In this document: positions 43,987 through 53,055 of the stretch, one piece after another
Layout of the letters: every line of letters begins with the position of its first letter
How positions within the stretch are numbered: position 1 is the stretch's first letter
DNA from: Sphingobacterium chungjuense
GTDB taxonomy: Bacteria > Bacteroidota > Bacteroidia > Sphingobacteriales > Sphingobacteriaceae
Length of the DNA: 64,000 nucleotides
Assembly (NCBI RefSeq): GCF_011316935.1
Contig: NZ_WLYS01000002.1
Coordinates: 186,001 to 250,000 of the forward strand
Direction of reading: 5' to 3'
Position numbers and translations under genes: made by a program
Notes under the pieces: generated by a model
What the model was told of the DNA's origin: nothing
The model's input: the letters and a program-made list of their open reading frames with translations, nothing else
Database searches by the model: none

Positions 43987-45180
43987 ATGTCGACACATAC
44001 CTCAGAAAATAGACCTACAGCTAGGTATTCCGTATTATCTAGCGCAAAAGAAATCGCAGATACGTTACGCGAGACGGCTATTGAAAGAGACTTAAAAGGA
44101 GGTACAGCACTTGCCGAAAGGCAACTTCTGCGTGAAAGCGGATTGCTGAATACCATTATCCCAACTGCACTTGGCGGCTTAGGAGAAGATTGGAAAACCA
44201 TGCTGCAAATTGTACAATTATTCTCGCAAGTGGATAGCTCTATTGGCCACCTATATGGCTTTCAACACCTCATATTAGCCACTATTGACCTTTTCGGAAC
44301 AGAGAAACAGAGAGATCACTACTACAAAAAAACGGTGGACGAGAAACTATTTTGGGGGAATGCACTCAATCCGCTAGATAAAGGAACTACCGCAGTGATA
44401 GATACAGATGGGAACTATAGATTTAATGGTAAAAAAGGTTTTTCTTCGGGTTCATCGGATTCTGACATGTTGCTCGTATCTGGATTTTTGAACGATAAGA
44501 TCACGATCGGCATGACTCCTTCCGCCGCGGAAGGAATCGACATTAAAAATGACTGGAACAACTTCGGACAAAGACAGACGGATAGCGGTACCGTTATTTT
44601 TGATAATTTGATCTTAAAGAAAGAGCAAATATTACTAGATCCAGGACCTTTGGGTAATGTACGGGCAACGTTACGCTCCTGCTTAGCGCAATTAATCCTG
44701 ATTTACATCTATATCGGAATCGCTGAAGGAGCACTACAGGAAGCAAAAAATTATACGGTTGTCCAGACCAGAGCTTGGCATACTGCCGGTGTAAATACAC
44801 CGCAAGAAGACCCCTATATACTAGCAAATTATGGCAATCTTTGGCTCAGCTTGCAGACGAGCTTGAGCTTAGCAAAGCAAGCAGCAGAAACGTTCCAGCA
44901 ACAATGGAACATGCACGACAAGATCACGATCAAGCAGCGTGGCAAAGTGGCGCTAGATATCGCTTTAGCAAAGGTACAAGCCATTCGAACCGGCTTAGAA
45001 ATCACCAACAAAATGTTTGACGTAACGGGTTCGCGTGCCACCAATGGAAGCGCGCGTTTGGACCGTTACTGGCGAAATCTCCGTACGCATTCCCTGCACG
45101 ACCCAGTAGATTACAAGATCAAGGAATTGGGCGAATGGTTTCTAAACGATAAAATTCCGGAACCTGGCTTCTATAGTTAA
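43987..45180 (+). CDS. sfnB: SfnB-family acyl-CoA-dehydrogenase-like sulfur acquisition oxidoreductase
   Basis: A 397-residue flavoprotein of the acyl-CoA dehydrogenase fold. The N-terminal helical domain (ESGLLNTIIPTALGGLGEDWKTMLQIVQLFSQVDSSIGHLYGFQH), the FMN/FAD middle (FWGNALNPLDKGT, GKKGFSSGSSDSD) and the C-terminal helices (TGSRATNGSARLDRYWRNLRTHSLHDPVDYK) match the SfnB/DszC-like subgroup that works with SfnG in sulfone use. No catalytic acyl-CoA glutamate is expected in this subgroup. Its gene is 29 bp after SsuD. Confidence 0.87.
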   Translation: MSTHTSENRPTARYSVLSSAKEIADTLRETAIERDLKGGTALAERQLLRESGLLNTIIPTALGGLGEDWKTMLQIVQLFSQVDSSIGHLYGFQHLILATIDLFGTEKQRDHYYKKTVDEKLFWGNALNPLDKGTTAVIDTDGNYRFNGKKGFSSGSSDSDMLLVSGFLNDKITIGMTPSAAEGIDIKNDWNNFGQRQTDSGTVIFDNLILKKEQILLDPGPLGNVRATLRSCLAQLILIYIYIGIAEGALQEAKNYTVVQTRAWHTAGVNTPQEDPYILANYGNLWLSLQTSLSLAKQAAETFQQQWNMHDKITIKQRGKVALDIALAKVQAIRTGLEITNKMFDVTGSRATNGSARLDRYWRNLRTHSLHDPVDYKIKELGEWFLNDKIPEPGFYS

Positions 45181-45265
45181 ATAGCCACAATTAATAGGAT
45201 ATTTTTTTATTATTAATTAATATTTTCGACATTTACAAGAAGCGCTAATCCTTCATATTTTTCCA

Positions 45266-46351
45266 ATGAGCGAAAAATACTTAATCAAATTGTCCGAAAA
45301 TGAAACAAATCCCCTATCCATTAGGGCAAAGGTATTGGTGTTTGAAGATCCTATTTCAAGAGATTTACTGCAAAAGCTGCGCAAAATTGCACCAAGTAAT
45401 GCCAATGTCGTAATCATGGGCGAGACAGGTACGGGTAAAGAGCTATTAGCTCGGGAAGTGCATAGACAGAGCAATCGAAGCGAAAAGGCATTTATCGCGG
45501 TTAATTGTGGTGCATTTAGTGAAAACCTTATCGAGAGTGAGTTATTTGGGCACGAAAAAGGTGCTTTTACAGGCGCGCACATTACCAAACAAGGTTGGTT
45601 TGAAGAAGCTAATGGCGGGAGTCTGTTTTTGGACGAGATCGGCGATATGCCCTATCCTCTACAAATCAAGTTGCTACGCGTGGTTCAAGAAAGGCAGGTC
45701 GTACGGCTAGGCGGGAGAAAAACGATCAATATCGATGTGCGTCTTATTGTGGCGACCAACGTCAAGTTAGAAGAAGCCGTTGCAGCCGGTAGATTTAGAG
45801 AGGATTTGTATTACCGGCTGAATGTGGTCAACTTACAGCTGTTGCCGCTGCGTGATCGACCAAAGGATATTCTTCCCTTACTAGAGCACTTCCTAGAAGT
45901 GTACAGCAAGAGACTTTCGATGAAAAATAGGTCTTTCTCCGATCGCGCATTGAAATTTCTGATTGATGAATACGCATGGCCTGGCAATATACGAGAATTA
46001 GAAAACGTGGTACATCAAGCCATATTAGTATCGCAAGGTCACGTAATCCAAGTCGATGATTTAAACCTTTCGGGGAAGCTGCTTTTTTCCAAAAAAGAAG
46101 AAGATGTAAACCGAATCTCTATTGCTTCAGGTTCTGATTTATTAAAGATAGCGTTAACAAAATTGTATACGGAAAACCCTGAAAAATTGCACGAGACAAT
46201 TGATAAAACCATCATGGAAACAGCTTTTGATTTCTCTTTCAGAAATCAGATGGAAACCGCCCGCTTATTGGGCATCAGTCGTAATATCGTACGAAGTAAA
46301 TTGATTCAATATGAGATTTTCGCTGCGAAAAGCCAGAAAAAAGGCCATTGA
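45266..46351 (+). CDS. Sigma-54-dependent transcriptional activator, SfnR-like
   Basis: A 361-residue enhancer-binding protein consisting of an AAA+ domain and a Fis-type helix-turn-helix, with only about 40 residues before the AAA+ core, so without a sensory N-domain, as in Pseudomonas SfnR. Walker A GETGTGKELLAREV, the sigma-54 contact loop GAFTGA, Walker B GGSLFLDEIGDM, RLNVVNLQLLPLRDRPKDI and the C-terminal ETARLLGISRNIVRSKLIQYE (recognition helix) are all visible. It is the last gene in the sulfur cluster and should activate it. A terminator follows within 2 bp of the stop. Confidence 0.88.
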   Translation: MSEKYLIKLSENETNPLSIRAKVLVFEDPISRDLLQKLRKIAPSNANVVIMGETGTGKELLAREVHRQSNRSEKAFIAVNCGAFSENLIESELFGHEKGAFTGAHITKQGWFEEANGGSLFLDEIGDMPYPLQIKLLRVVQERQVVRLGGRKTINIDVRLIVATNVKLEEAVAAGRFREDLYYRLNVVNLQLLPLRDRPKDILPLLEHFLEVYSKRLSMKNRSFSDRALKFLIDEYAWPGNIRELENVVHQAILVSQGHVIQVDDLNLSGKLLFSKKEEDVNRISIASGSDLLKIALTKLYTENPEKLHETIDKTIMETAFDFSFRNQMETARLLGISRNIVRSKLIQYEIFAAKSQKKGH

Positions 46352-46352
46352 T

Positions 46353-46393
46353 AAAACCTAATTAGAGTCAAATAATTACTCTAATTAGGTTTT
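46353..46393. terminator. Bidirectional terminator with a 16-bp perfect stem
   Basis: AAAACCTAATTAGAGT (46353-46368) pairs with ACTCTAATTAGGTTTT (46378-46393), 9-nt loop, T-tracts on both strands. It separates the sulfur cluster (+) from the MFS gene (-). Confidence 0.92.
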
Positions 46394-46400
46394 TATGATT

Positions 46401-47642
46401 TTATAGCGTTGCGTCAGCATTAGCATTTTCTTGCCTTCCCAATTGCATCAGCTTGGGTGTGAGAAAAGAAGCTATTCCCACCAACATCACCAAACCGCCA
46501 GCAATGATAAAGGAAGGTGCTACACCAACTTTTTCTGCGATCAATCCCGTAAACAGTAAGCCGATGATGCTAGGCAAAACCGCCATACTGAAATACAGAG
46601 AAAACACACGGCCCAACATTTTCGGTTCTACCTCTTCTTGAATCGTAGTCATGAAAGCAGCAGAAAAGATGGACATAGCGATTCCGGATAAGGTAGTGAT
46701 GACCACAAAAGCGATAAACCACGTTGAAGGAAAGGCACCACACAGTAGGAACGAGAAGCCTAAGATGATATGCATCGCATTAACCAAAATAATTTTTGGG
46801 GTTTTGATACGAAGAATGCTTAAAACCGATCCACCAACCAGCATTCCAATACCCCAGACAATCTCGATTAAGCTGATTTCCCATTTGCCGCCGCCATAAT
46901 AACCCGTTGTGAGTAATGGAAACATGATGGCGGCCGGCATCACAAAAAAAGTAACGAGCATAGCATAAAAAAACAAATACCCTAAGCCCCTATTGCGATG
47001 AATAGCCCCAAATCCGTCTTTTAATTCCGTAAAAACGGCCGCAATCGAACCTTTGCTTACAGACTTCAAATGTGGGATTCGCACGAAAAACAAGGAAGTA
47101 ATCGCGAGCACAGCACCAATAATATCCAGATACAGCACATCCGCAATCGCAAAATACGTAATAGCCAGTGTACCTAGCGCTGGGCCAGCAATAGTGCTGA
47201 CCGATTGCAACATCTGATTGATGCCCGATACACGCAACAATTCTTTCTCCGGCACGATCAACGGAGCAATAGCTTGCATTGCGGGCGACTGAAAGGCATT
47301 GCCTACAGATCGACAGGCTAGCAAGGCATAAATCCAAAATAAATCGACCTGCTCATTGCGTAACAAAAAAGTCATCGCAAAAGCACAGATGGCAATAAAA
47401 CCATCGGAGAACATCATCACTTTCTTCCGATCCCAACGATCGATAAACACGCCAGCAAACGGCCCAATCAATGCCTGCGGCAACAGTCCGGCGATACCTG
47501 CCAAAGCCAAAACTTCAGGAGATCTATGCTCTAAGCTTAACCAGATAATCACGGCGAAATGCACGGCATAACTGGTGATCATGGAGAAGAATTGTCCCGT
47601 CCAGATAAATAGGTAGGTCCTATACCATTTTTGATTTTCCAT
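46401..47642 (-). CDS. MFS efflux transporter (MefA/EntS-like)
   Basis: A drug or siderophore exporter of the MFS_3 type. I start at 47642 (MENQKWYRTYLFIWTGQFFSMITSYAVHF), 413 residues, since the 12 residues upstream are AT-rich readthrough. Twelve helices are evident, with the loop motif GPFAGVFIDRWDRKKVMMFSD and SPAMQAIAPLIVPEKELLRVSGINQMLQSVSTIAGPALG, as in Mef-class macrolide exporters. The transported substrate is unknown. It has a leader that contains a possible 20-residue ORF and two hairpins. Confidence 0.87.
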   Translation of the reverse strand: MENQKWYRTYLFIWTGQFFSMITSYAVHFAVIIWLSLEHRSPEVLALAGIAGLLPQALIGPFAGVFIDRWDRKKVMMFSDGFIAICAFAMTFLLRNEQVDLFWIYALLACRSVGNAFQSPAMQAIAPLIVPEKELLRVSGINQMLQSVSTIAGPALGTLAITYFAIADVLYLDIIGAVLAITSLFFVRIPHLKSVSKGSIAAVFTELKDGFGAIHRNRGLGYLFFYAMLVTFFVMPAAIMFPLLTTGYYGGGKWEISLIEIVWGIGMLVGGSVLSILRIKTPKIILVNAMHIILGFSFLLCGAFPSTWFIAFVVITTLSGIAMSIFSAAFMTTIQEEVEPKMLGRVFSLYFSMAVLPSIIGLLFTGLIAEKVGVAPSFIIAGGLVMLVGIASFLTPKLMQLGRQENANADATL

Positions 47643-47678
47643 AAAATAAATACTAAAAAACAACAATAAATTATACAC

Positions 47679-47698
47679 GCTGTCTTCGGCAAGACAGC
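47679..47698 (-). promoter_or_regulatory. Hairpin in the MFS exporter leader
   Basis: Perfect 8-bp stem GCTGTCTT / AAGACAGC with a CGGC loop, 37 bp before the exporter start. A second stem (AATCAG 47704-47709, CTGATT 47719-47724) overlaps the stop of the small upstream ORF. The pair could form an attenuator, but there is no T-tract directly after the hairpin. Confidence 0.4.
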
Positions 47699-47722
47699 CA
47701 GATAATCAGACGATTCGACTGA

Positions 47723-47785
47723 TTACTTAGTGACCATTGGCAGCCAAGGCTTGGCCACCATTGTTGTATAGATGGAGATGCTCAT
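47723..47785 (-). CDS. Possible leader peptide (20 aa) of the MFS exporter
   Basis: Short ORF, ATG at 47783-47785, TAA at 47723-47725, peptide MSISIYTTMVAKPWLPMVTK. A TATCTTTA (47790-47797), a one-mismatch -7 element, ends 5 bp before its ATG, so the transcript would begin at it. Position, hairpins and an efflux gene downstream recall antibiotic-inducible leader attenuation. Chance is a real alternative. Confidence 0.3.
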   Translation of the reverse strand: MSISIYTTMVAKPWLPMVTK

Positions 47786-47827
47786 GGCGTAAAGATATAA
47801 ATTCTTCTCAGATATTGGCTAAAAAGA

Positions 47828-47861
47828 AAAACGAGACTATCTGGTGAGATAGTCTCGTTTT
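47828..47861 (-). terminator. Terminator after fabV
   Basis: Perfect 15-bp stem AAAACGAGACTATCT / AGATAGTCTCGTTTT with a GGTG loop, T-rich on the minus strand beyond it. It is about 93 bp after the FabV stop and before the MFS leader. Confidence 0.85.
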
Positions 47862-47954
47862 ATAAAAAATATAATTGTCTTTGATCGCTTAATCGTACGT
47901 TATCGCGAAGCCGAGGCTACGATGCTGTAGCGATCTTGAAGAACATCTTTGTCA

Positions 47955-49154
47955 TTATCCTTCGATAGAAGGAACTCCTACTAATTCATTGGTATCTGCT
48001 TCGTAATCGATGCCTTCGACTTGGAAACCAAACAAACCGAAGAATTCTTCGCGGTATCCTTTGATATCAGAGATTTCTTCTAAGTTCTCGGTAGAGATTT
48101 GTTGCCACAAGGCCGCTACTTCTTCTTGTACATCAGCACGCATTTCCCAATCGTCTACGCGGATACGTCCTTTTTCATCCAACGCTGGTGCATGTCCGCT
48201 GTACAATTGCGTGGCGAATAGACGTTGCATTTGCTCTACTGTACCCTCGTGAATGCCTTTCTCTTTCATCACTTTGTACAACAAGGAGATGTATAATGGC
48301 ACAACCGGAATAGCCGAGCTTGATTGCGTTACCAATGCTTTGTTGACAGACACGTACGATACGCCATTCAAATCAGCAAGCAATTCATTCAGGGCAGGAA
48401 CTGTCGCTTCCAAGTTATCTTTTGCACGACCGATCGTACCATTACGGTAGATTGGGTAGGTCAGCTCAGGGCCGATGTACGAATAAGCAACCGTTTTCAC
48501 ACCTTCTGCCAAAACACCAGCAGCTTTCAGATCTTCGATCCAGAATTGCCAATCTTCCCCGCCCATAACCGCTACGGTGTTTTCGATATCCTCGTCATTT
48601 TCGATTGGATTGATCGTAATATCCGAAACCACACCGCTGTGAAAATCTACCGTTTTATCGGTAAATGGTTGGCCAATCGGCTTCAACACAGAACCGTGAG
48701 CCACACCTGTTTTTGGATGCGTACGGCGTGGAGACGCTAACGAATAGACCACTAGATCTACTTGACCTAAGTCTTGTTTAATTAATTCGATGGTTTGTTT
48801 TTTCACCTCATCAGAGAAGGCGTCGCCATTGATACTTTTTGCATATAATCCAGCTGCTGTAGCCTCTTTCTCGAAGGCGGCCGAATTGTACCAACCAGCC
48901 GTACCTGGTTTGCCAGCTGCAGCAGGCTTTTCAAAGAAAACTCCGATTGTCGCTGCGCCAGAACCAAACGCCGCGGTGATACGAGATGAAAGTCCGAAAC
49001 CGGTCGATGCACCGATTACCAATACTTTTTTAGGACCATTTTCAATGGCTCCTTTGGACTGAACGTAATCAATTTGATTTTTCACGTTCTGAGCAGTACC
49101 ATCGGGATGGGTTGTCAGACAGATAAATCCTCGTACGCGTGGTTGAATAATCAT
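47955..49154 (-). CDS. fabV: Enoyl-ACP/trans-2-enoyl-CoA reductase FabV
   Basis: NADH-dependent reductase of the last step in each fatty-acid elongation cycle, of the large SDR (FabV/TER) type that is poorly inhibited by triclosan. The 399 residues open with MIIQPRVRGFICLTTHPDG, have the nucleotide loop VLVIGASTGFGLSSRI, YSLASPRRTHP, and the Tyr-x8-Lys active site in YSYIGPELTYPIYRNGTIGRAK. Length matches the family. It is monocistronic. No FabI is visible in this window, so I cannot say if FabV is the only reductase. Confidence 0.95.
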   Translation of the reverse strand: MIIQPRVRGFICLTTHPDGTAQNVKNQIDYVQSKGAIENGPKKVLVIGASTGFGLSSRITAAFGSGAATIGVFFEKPAAAGKPGTAGWYNSAAFEKEATAAGLYAKSINGDAFSDEVKKQTIELIKQDLGQVDLVVYSLASPRRTHPKTGVAHGSVLKPIGQPFTDKTVDFHSGVVSDITINPIENDEDIENTVAVMGGEDWQFWIEDLKAAGVLAEGVKTVAYSYIGPELTYPIYRNGTIGRAKDNLEATVPALNELLADLNGVSYVSVNKALVTQSSSAIPVVPLYISLLYKVMKEKGIHEGTVEQMQRLFATQLYSGHAPALDEKGRIRVDDWEMRADVQEEVAALWQQISTENLEEISDIKGYREEFFGLFGFQVEGIDYEADTNELVGVPSIEG

Positions 49155-49339
49155 ATGAAATGGGTTGTTAAACTAAATCTGTTTTTAAATCAAAGTGCAA
49201 AATAAGTAATTATTCCACAGAATCCCATCAACAGGCGTACTCTTTTGAGAATTTTCGCACAGCCACCGTATACGAAATCTCCCGATTTGTTCAACAAAAG
49301 CACTTTATGGCTCTTGGTATATTTTCTATCTTTACGGCT

Positions 49340-50248
49340 ATGAATTGGGAGATCTGGAAGAAAGATTTTAAGCGATACCTCCTCTTAGAGCGGGGATTAT
49401 CTGCGAATTCGATCGAAGCTTACTTATCAGATATCGTTAAGTTGGAAGCCTATGCCATAGAAAATGCTATTGCGCTTCAGCAAATGACTCCAATCGATAT
49501 TCAGCAGTTTTTGGCGCATGTACATCAACAGGATATGGCACCGACTTCGCAAGCACGGTTGCTTTCTGCTTTGAAATCCTTCTTTACTTTTTTGCAAATT
49601 GAGCATGATCTGCCCAACAATCCAGCGGTGCTGATTGAAGCACCGCGACTGATGCGAAAATTACCGGATGTACTCAGCATCGTCGAAATTGATCGCTTGA
49701 TTGACAGCATCGACTTATCACAACCAGAAGGTATGCGCAACAAAGCGATGCTAGAAGTGCTGTATGGTTGTGGATTGCGGGTATCCGAATTGGTTTCTCT
49801 AAAAATATCCAACCTCTATCTCGAAGCAGAATTTATAAAAGTAGAAGGCAAAGGCAATAAAGAGCGGCTAATTCCTATAGGCAGTCAGGCCAGCAAATAC
49901 CTTAGCATTTATCTCCATGAAAGCAGGCCTCAAGTGCCAGTCAAGCCCGGGCAAGAAGATATGGTTTTCTTGAACAGAAGAGGTGCTGCACTATCTCGCG
50001 TGATGGTGTTTCTAATGATTAAAAAACAAGCCGAACAAGCCCAAATCACCAAACACATTAGTCCACACACTTTCCGACATAGCTTTGCCACTCATCTGGT
50101 GGAGGGCGGCGCCGACCTTCGTGCAGTGCAGGATATGCTGGGGCACGAAAGCATCAGTACAACAGAAATATATACCCATCTGGATAATGCCTACTTACAA
50201 ACCGTGATGACCGAATTTCATCCCAGATCCAAAAAGCGTTCGCAGTAA
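49340..50248 (+). CDS. xerD: Tyrosine recombinase XerD
   Basis: Site-specific recombinase that resolves chromosome dimers at dif with XerC. I start at 49340 (MNWEIWKKDFKRYLLLERGLS), 302 residues; the 11 residues upstream look untranslated and a TATCTTTA (49327-49334) ends 5 bp before this ATG. The N-terminal core-binding domain is followed by the catalytic residues: Arg in YGCGLRVSELV, Lys in VEGKGNKERLIPIG, His and Arg in HTFRHSFATHL, His in MLGHESISTTEIYTHL and the Tyr at its end. Full length, so likely the housekeeping XerD. Confidence 0.93.
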   Translation: MNWEIWKKDFKRYLLLERGLSANSIEAYLSDIVKLEAYAIENAIALQQMTPIDIQQFLAHVHQQDMAPTSQARLLSALKSFFTFLQIEHDLPNNPAVLIEAPRLMRKLPDVLSIVEIDRLIDSIDLSQPEGMRNKAMLEVLYGCGLRVSELVSLKISNLYLEAEFIKVEGKGNKERLIPIGSQASKYLSIYLHESRPQVPVKPGQEDMVFLNRRGAALSRVMVFLMIKKQAEQAQITKHISPHTFRHSFATHLVEGGADLRAVQDMLGHESISTTEIYTHLDNAYLQTVMTEFHPRSKKRSQ

Positions 50249-50261
50249 GCAAATAAAACCT

Positions 50262-50276
50262 TGCAACATTATTGCA
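50262..50276. promoter_or_regulatory. Inverted repeat TGCAA-N5-TTGCA in front of the metal-uptake operon
   Basis: TGCAACATTATTGCA. It overlaps the -33 region of the TACCTTTG element at 50284-50291 (TTG at 50261-50263 is 20 bp from it), a classical place for a repressor. A Fur-family metal regulator such as Zur is a possibility, but I cannot check against a motif collection. Confidence 0.45.
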
Positions 50277-50283
50277 TTTGATG

Positions 50284-50291
50284 TACCTTTG
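50284..50291 (+). promoter_or_regulatory. Candidate TAnnTTTG promoter for the metal-uptake operon
   Basis: TACCTTTG with TTG at the normal distance upstream. It falls across the ATG at 50281, which is therefore unlikely to be the start of the downstream gene. Confidence 0.5.
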
Positions 50292-50295
50292 TTCC

Positions 50296-50679
50296 GTGTT
50301 GAAGAAAGGAAATTACTTTCGGCTAGTTGGAATGCTACTGAGTATCATGCTATGGATGTTTTCTATGGGCGTGGCTACCGTGCATCATCACCTGCCCGAA
50401 AATTCCCAAGAATCTCTACATTTCACACAAGAGAAGCAAAACGATCACCAACAGAAAAATGATCCTTGTCATCATTCCCATGATCATTCCTCCGATCAAG
50501 ATTGTGGTATCTGTTTTCTCATCCATCACAACAATCCAGTAGTGCTCTCCTATTTTGCAGCAAGCTTTGCCTTGTTGTATCCTGCGACACTACCTTCATC
50601 GGCTACGCCATATTTGTGGTCATTTACGCAAGATCACGATCTTGGTGCGCCATCGCTGCGCGGTCCTCCTCTAGGCTAG
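50296..50679 (+). CDS. His-rich small envelope protein
   Basis: A protein of about 127 residues with one membrane helix/signal (LVGMLLSIMLWMFSMGVATV) and then a His/Asp-rich stretch (VHHHLPENSQ, HHSHDHSSDQDCGICFLIHHN). It ends SLRGPPLG. I set the start at GTG 50296 or TTG 50299 (…LKKGNYFRL), since the ATGs before lie in the promoter; ATG 50332 is another option. The His cluster and CGIC motif suggest binding of a transition metal. It is 52 bp before the receptor gene and probably its co-transcribed partner. Confidence 0.65.
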   Translation: MLKKGNYFRLVGMLLSIMLWMFSMGVATVHHHLPENSQESLHFTQEKQNDHQQKNDPCHHSHDHSSDQDCGICFLIHHNNPVVLSYFAASFALLYPATLPSSATPYLWSFTQDHDLGAPSLRGPPLG

Positions 50680-50731
50680 AAAATACCCCAATTCACTTTC
50701 AAATTAGTTTTTCACTTTATAGATCGAACGT

Positions 50732-53044
50732 ATGTTTCGTTATCTGTGGATGTTGGTTCTGCTGCTTACGTGCAGTGTAGGAGCAAATGCCCAAAACCCT
50801 TGTACATTAACCCTGTCAGGTACTGTTATTGACAGCCAAGCAAAACCTTTGGTAGGTGTTGCCATTCGCAATACAAGCAACAATAGCGTCGCCTATACCG
50901 ATCGTCAAGGTCTGTTTAAATTGCAAAATCAATGCACTGGTGTACAGACTATAACCTTCAACTTTCTAGGTTATGATACGGTGCAGCGAATCATTTCGCT
51001 TCCGGCGCAGCAAACGCTACGGATCGTGATGAACGTGGGTGTTGTGCATGTACAAGATGTGACCGTGACAGGCATACAATCCGAACATATCACCAGCAGC
51101 AGGCATCATCTTTCGGAAGAAACCAAACAGGAATTTCGGGCAAAGCCTTTGGCAGAAATGCTCAGCCAGATTGCCGGCGTGAGCCAATTGAATACCGGTT
51201 CTAGCATTGCCAAGCCTGTCATCAATGGTTTGCATAGCAATCGCGTGCTCCTACTCAATCACGGTGTGCGCCAAGAAGGACAACAATGGGGCGCAGAACA
51301 TGCGCCAGAAATTGATCCTTTCACTGCCGATCGATTAGAAGTCATTAAAGGCGCGGAAGGTGTGCGCTACGGCGCTGATGCTTTGGGCGGCGTGGTCATT
51401 AGTACCGCAAACCCAATTGATCCAAGCAAAGTGACTGGTCGTGTGGATTTATTGGGGCAATCCAATGGTCGTGGCGGCGTGAGCAACATTCGCTTGGAAG
51501 GAGGTATTGCATCGATTCCTAATTTGGGATGGCGTATTCAGGCATCGGGCAAGAAAATTGGGAATTTGCAAACCGCAGAATATGTGTTGGGGAATACTGG
51601 AGTAGAAGAGCTAAACCTTTCGGGCTTGTTGCAATACAACAAAGGCAATCACGACTTGGAGTTTTACTACAGCCATTTCGGCACTGACCTCGGCATTTTC
51701 TACGGTGCGCATGTGAGCACCTTGGACGATATTCTAGCTAATATCGAACGTGGCAGACCGTCTTCAACTTACGATTTCAGCTACAGCATTGCATCACCAC
51801 GCCAACGCGTGGATCACGATTTAGCCAAGATCAAATGGGTGTATGCGCTATCTGGACAAACGAAGTTAGAAACCCAATTTGCCCTACAACATAACCGTCG
51901 CAAGGAATATGATCTGCGACGCGTCATGTCAGACGATACGCCCATGGCCGATATGAGCCTCACCACGCAAACGCTAGATATTGCCTTGAAATTCGGGCAT
52001 CACCGCATTGGAATCGACGGTATGTTGCAGGTGAATAATAATGTTCCGGGCACAGGCACGACACCCATTATTCCCAACTTTGACAACCACAATCTCGGTG
52101 TTTATGCGATCACTCAGCAGCATTGGGGCAAGTTTCATGGCGAACTAGGCGCGCGATATGATTACCGCTATTTTGATGTAGCTGGCTTCCGATACGATTA
52201 CAGCAGCATTGATGAGAATGGCATTGTCCGCCAATATCTGTTGACAGATCGTCGCCACTTTCACAATTGGAGTGGATCGGCGGGATTGGCCTATCATGCT
52301 TCACCAACGTGGACTTGGAAGACCAATCTGGGATTAGCTTGGCGTGCGCCTTCGGCGAATGAATTGTACAGCGACGGCCTGCATCACGGTAGTGGCACAT
52401 ACGAAGTGGGCGATCCAAACCTGTCTTCTGAACGAGGTTACAAATGGGTCAATTCCATTCTATTCAAAAGTGAAAACCTGGCCATCACCACTGATCTGTA
52501 CGCGCAGTACATTAAAGACTATATCTATGCCACGCCCAACCCAGATTCGGTTCGTCAGACCATTCGTGGCACATTTCCAGTGTTCAATTATCGTCAGCAA
52601 GATGCCTTCTTTTATGGCGTAGATCTGCAATTAGATTGGCAGATCAATACCGCTTGGTCTTACACCCTAAAAGGTTCTTTGGTACGCGCACGCGATCTGG
52701 AGAATCACACGTATTTCCCATTCATTCCAGCAGATCGCATCCATCAAAGCATCAAATGGCAATACGGTACCGAAACGGAAAACTATATCCGCTTAGCGCA
52801 CGTGTTTGTAGATCGGCAACGCCGCTTTGATCCGGCCACCGATTACACTCAACCGCCGGCAGCTTATCATTTATTTAATGCCTTTGCAAGTGCAAGGCTA
52901 CCCATTAAACAGCGCAACATCCAAGTTAATCTAGGTGTAGAAAACATCTTCAACGTGCTCTACAAGGATTACATGGATCGCATGCGCTACTTCTCGCATC
53001 AGATGGGAAGAAATATCACACTAGGATTTACATTTCAATTTTAA
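50732..53044 (+). CDS. TonB-dependent receptor (metal-type, ZnuD/CirA-like)
   Basis: Outer-membrane transporter of 770 residues. It has a signal peptide (ends SVGANAQ), a carboxypeptidase-D-like regulatory domain (TLSGTVIDSQAKPLVGVAI), VQDVTVTGIQSEH as TonB box region, a plug with IAGVSQLNTGSSIAKPVINGLHSNRVLLLNHGVRQEGQQWGAEHAPEIDPF and EGVRYGADALGGVVI, and the barrel with a C-terminal FTFQF. The plug sequence with INGLHSNR and QQWGxEHAPEIDP is the one shared by ZnuD-type zinc receptors. Its neighbours are His-rich. Zinc (or copper) uptake is the likely role; the metal is inferred. Confidence 0.85.
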   Translation: MFRYLWMLVLLLTCSVGANAQNPCTLTLSGTVIDSQAKPLVGVAIRNTSNNSVAYTDRQGLFKLQNQCTGVQTITFNFLGYDTVQRIISLPAQQTLRIVMNVGVVHVQDVTVTGIQSEHITSSRHHLSEETKQEFRAKPLAEMLSQIAGVSQLNTGSSIAKPVINGLHSNRVLLLNHGVRQEGQQWGAEHAPEIDPFTADRLEVIKGAEGVRYGADALGGVVISTANPIDPSKVTGRVDLLGQSNGRGGVSNIRLEGGIASIPNLGWRIQASGKKIGNLQTAEYVLGNTGVEELNLSGLLQYNKGNHDLEFYYSHFGTDLGIFYGAHVSTLDDILANIERGRPSSTYDFSYSIASPRQRVDHDLAKIKWVYALSGQTKLETQFALQHNRRKEYDLRRVMSDDTPMADMSLTTQTLDIALKFGHHRIGIDGMLQVNNNVPGTGTTPIIPNFDNHNLGVYAITQQHWGKFHGELGARYDYRYFDVAGFRYDYSSIDENGIVRQYLLTDRRHFHNWSGSAGLAYHASPTWTWKTNLGLAWRAPSANELYSDGLHHGSGTYEVGDPNLSSERGYKWVNSILFKSENLAITTDLYAQYIKDYIYATPNPDSVRQTIRGTFPVFNYRQQDAFFYGVDLQLDWQINTAWSYTLKGSLVRARDLENHTYFPFIPADRIHQSIKWQYGTETENYIRLAHVFVDRQRRFDPATDYTQPPAAYHLFNAFASARLPIKQRNIQVNLGVENIFNVLYKDYMDRMRYFSHQMGRNITLGFTFQF

Positions 53045-53055
53045 AAAACAACACG

